From: Whitmania pigra
Taxonomy: Eukaryota > Annelida > Clitellata > Hirudinida > Haemopidae
DNA: 64,000 nucleotides
Direction: 5' to 3'
Assembly (NCBI GenBank): GCA_021613335.1
Contig: JAJTWR010000332.1
Coordinates: 2,635,001 to 2,699,000 of the forward strand
The notes under the pieces were generated by a model. It did no database searches. It worked only from the letters and a program-made list of their open reading frames with translations, and was not told the origin of the DNA. Both the position numbers and the translations under genes were made by a program. Positions within the stretch are counted from its first letter, which is position 1. Each line of letters starts with the position of its first letter. Shown here one piece after another: positions 62,086-64,000 of the stretch.

Positions 62086-63020
62086 TTTTATAGCATGTAT
62101 TGAGAAAGATGGCTGAGTGAAACGCTTTGTAACATTCATAGCAAACAAAGGCCATGGCGCTCGAGAGATGTTCAATGTTTTGATGGAATTTCTGATGATA
62201 CATGACCTAAACCTTGGAAACCGTCGAGGGCAAAGCTACGACAATGCATCTGCAATGAGTGGCAAGTATAATGGTCTACAAGCCAAAGTGAGAGAGAAGG
62301 ACAACTTGACGTGCAAGGGTAGCGTGTCTGCGAACGACGGTAAAACCATCAGTCGTTACGTGTCGCGTTCGCGACCCAGCTTGCAACGCCACAAAGGGTC
62401 CCTTGGATGCGGCGCTATACAAATGGTTGAGCGCCCCTGACGCTTACGCTTATGGCGCTATACAAATAAACACACTCTACTCTACTTGTACATCACATTC
62501 TTTAATTGTTAAAAATGATATAGAAAGCTGCTCGAGTGCTGTACAATTTTTTGACTTCCTTGAGAAGCTGTTTGCTTTTTCCCAATTTCAACGCATCGGC
62601 ATCAACTTTTGACTGGGGCGTTAAAACATGCTAATTAATCATTGATTTTCAAACGTGTCCAAAAACGCGTTGGTCCTGCTGACGTAAAGAAGGTACTTAA
62701 GCATTACTATCAGCAGATTGAGGATATACTGAAACAAATTGCTAATGATATTGAAGAAAAGGGATGTGTACGTCGTGGAGCAAAAGGACCGTTTAGACAG
62801 ATAAATCAGCTTGAAAGAGGTATTTACACCACCTTCTTGAATTTTTATGAAAATTCCTGCAGAAAATAGAGGCTATCAATAAAAAGCTACAGCATGCAAA
62901 TACTGCTGTGGCGTTACTGACCAGCTTGAAAAACTATGTAGCATCGAAGCGTGACTCTTTCGACACTTATGAGAAGCAAGGCGAAGAACTGTCTGGTTCC
63001 ACAGATGACTTGTAAATTTG
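62086..63020 (+). pseudogene. hAT-type (ZMYM1-like, DUF4371) transposase relic split by a SINE
   Basis: The plus strand reads GAREMFNVLMEFLMIHDLNL then RRGQSYDNASAMSGKYNGLQ and AKVREK up to about 62305. After the SINE it continues CTSHSLIVKNDIESCSSAVQ, FFDFLEKLFAFSQF, and after more breaks LQHANTAVALLTSLKNYVAS, KRDSFDTYEKQGEEL. The GQSYDNASAMSGKYNG block is the signature of ZMYM1-like hAT transposases. Stops, frameshifts and the insertion make it inactive. Confidence 0.85.
62308..62482 (+). mobile_element. tRNA-derived SINE, family A, inserted in hAT transposase
   Basis: GTGCAAGGGTAGCGTGTCTG, GTTACGTGTCGCGTTCGCGA (B-box region), ACCCAGCTTGC, then GCGCCCCTGACGCTTACGCT and TATGGCGCTATACAAATAAA. 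Same layout as the reverse-strand copy at 60065-60235. It separates two parts of one hAT coding sequence. Confidence 0.75.
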
Positions 63021-64000
63021 GCTATCATGAGCATCGAGTCAGATATACTGCATGAATTAGATTTTAGTGACATCATCAGCGACTTTGTCACAAGGAAATC
63101 TAGAAAAGTATCTGGATTGTAATCATAACTGTTACAACTTCATTCATTCTCTGATTTTAGCCATATTTACTTGGTTAAAATTTTCTTTTTTTTATGAAAA
63201 ACTAAATTATCATAACTGATAAAAATAAATTTGGCAAGTACAACTCGTGCTCATTTCATTTCGTATATATTCATTGCAAGAATAATCCACGTTCAGTATT
63301 TTCTAACTAAGAGTGTATTAATTATGTATTAGGTATCTAGTATGTGGGGTTGTGGTGTGTTTTAAAGGGGGGTCTCACTTTCAAGTGGACACATGGCCAC
63401 CCGCCGGCTTAATCTGGCACTGCTCGTTGTTATAACTAATTTTACGACTTTTAAGTGCCAGGATGTTAGAATTGCATGAACCATAAAAATCGAGTTGCAT
63501 CGATTATCAAATTTGATTTTAAATTTAAATTTTTTTATGAAAAAATCAAAATCATCAATAAAATGAAATGAAAATCAAGATCAAAATCAGTCATTAAAAA
63601 ACTGTTTCAAATCAATATCACAATTTTGAATTAAATTTGCAATTTTAAGTCATTTGATATGATATAGTTATTCTAATAGAAAACCTTCACAAATACTTTA
63701 AGTTAATGTGTTCGTTGAACTTTGGATATAAACAATATTTCGAAGAAGGGTCGACAATATTGCAATTATGTTTGCAATTAACAATATTATATTAATATTA
63801 CATTTAAGAATATTGTATTGATATTAGTATTATAATGTTATATCTTTACTACTATGTTCGTTTATTGCTACAACTAAACTATAGAAAGTATGAGAGACTA
63901 ACTGCCTGATGGATTGGAGTGGAATAGTGAGAGCGATCGGAGAGATAGCGGAGAGCTATAGAAGAGCGACCTTTAACCTAATACATCGCTACTAGAGGTA
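63021..64000. other. AT-rich right end of the window, nothing recognised
   Basis: No exon or element could be supported. AAATCAAAATCA-type sequence at 63535-63620 resembles the subterminal region of the hAT element at 15417 but has no visible terminus. Confidence 0.35.

Overview
The window is strongly AT-rich eukaryotic DNA, consistent with a bilaterian invertebrate. The evidence is multi-exon genes with introns of about 50 bp to several kb, a secreted-protease/CUB repertoire, a neuropeptide-type GPCR, an FE65-like adaptor, and a dense mix of animal transposons (hAT, pogo/Tigger, Tc1, piggyBac-like, R2-like and Jockey/CR1-like LINEs, tRNA-derived SINEs). A lophotrochozoan or a tunicate would fit, but the phylum cannot be fixed from this sequence alone. 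There are no operons and no prokaryotic features.

Six genes were reconstructed by reading splice sites and checking reading phase. (1) 2305-3116 minus: three exons of an M14 carboxypeptidase (activation peptide, basic cleavage site, start of the catalytic domain). The rest lies outside the window or was not found. (2) 24573-26066 plus: an intronless rhodopsin-class GPCR with a very long third cytoplasmic loop. (3) 34734-36923 minus: a seven-exon short-chain dehydrogenase of the 3-hydroxybutyrate dehydrogenase type, 266 aa. (4) and (5) 40745-45725 and 47569-51903, both minus: two tandemly duplicated ten-exon secreted CUB + trypsin-like serine proteases with matching intron positions. (6) 55376-58738 plus: an eleven-exon, 518-aa protein with two PTB domains (FE65/APBB-like) and an N-terminal series of YxxI/L/V motifs.

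The regions between genes are mostly repeats. Positions 1-24 kb hold microsatellites, a 5'-truncated LINE, a pogo-like MITE, three decayed pogo transposons, a Tc1 remnant, a hAT MITE with a perfect 8-bp target duplication, SINEs and a ~300-bp duplicated repeat. Positions 26-34 kb hold a MITE with subterminal repeats, a LINE cluster, and a 16-copy 45-bp tandem array built from the same subterminal repeat. Positions 38-39.6 kb hold nested LINE fragments. Positions 58.8-63 kb hold a second copy of the pogo-like MITE, a piggyBac-like element containing SINE and hAT remnants, and a hAT transposase split by a SINE.

The strongest leads are: four introns that appear to need a GC donor, three of them in one protease gene; an Arg at the oxyanion-hole position (Gly193) of the other protease, as in human mesotrypsin; the tyrosine-motif string on the FE65-like adaptor; and expansion of a transposon end into a homogeneous higher-order satellite. 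Exon limits are hand-read and rest on splice consensus, phase agreement and family similarity, not on transcripts.
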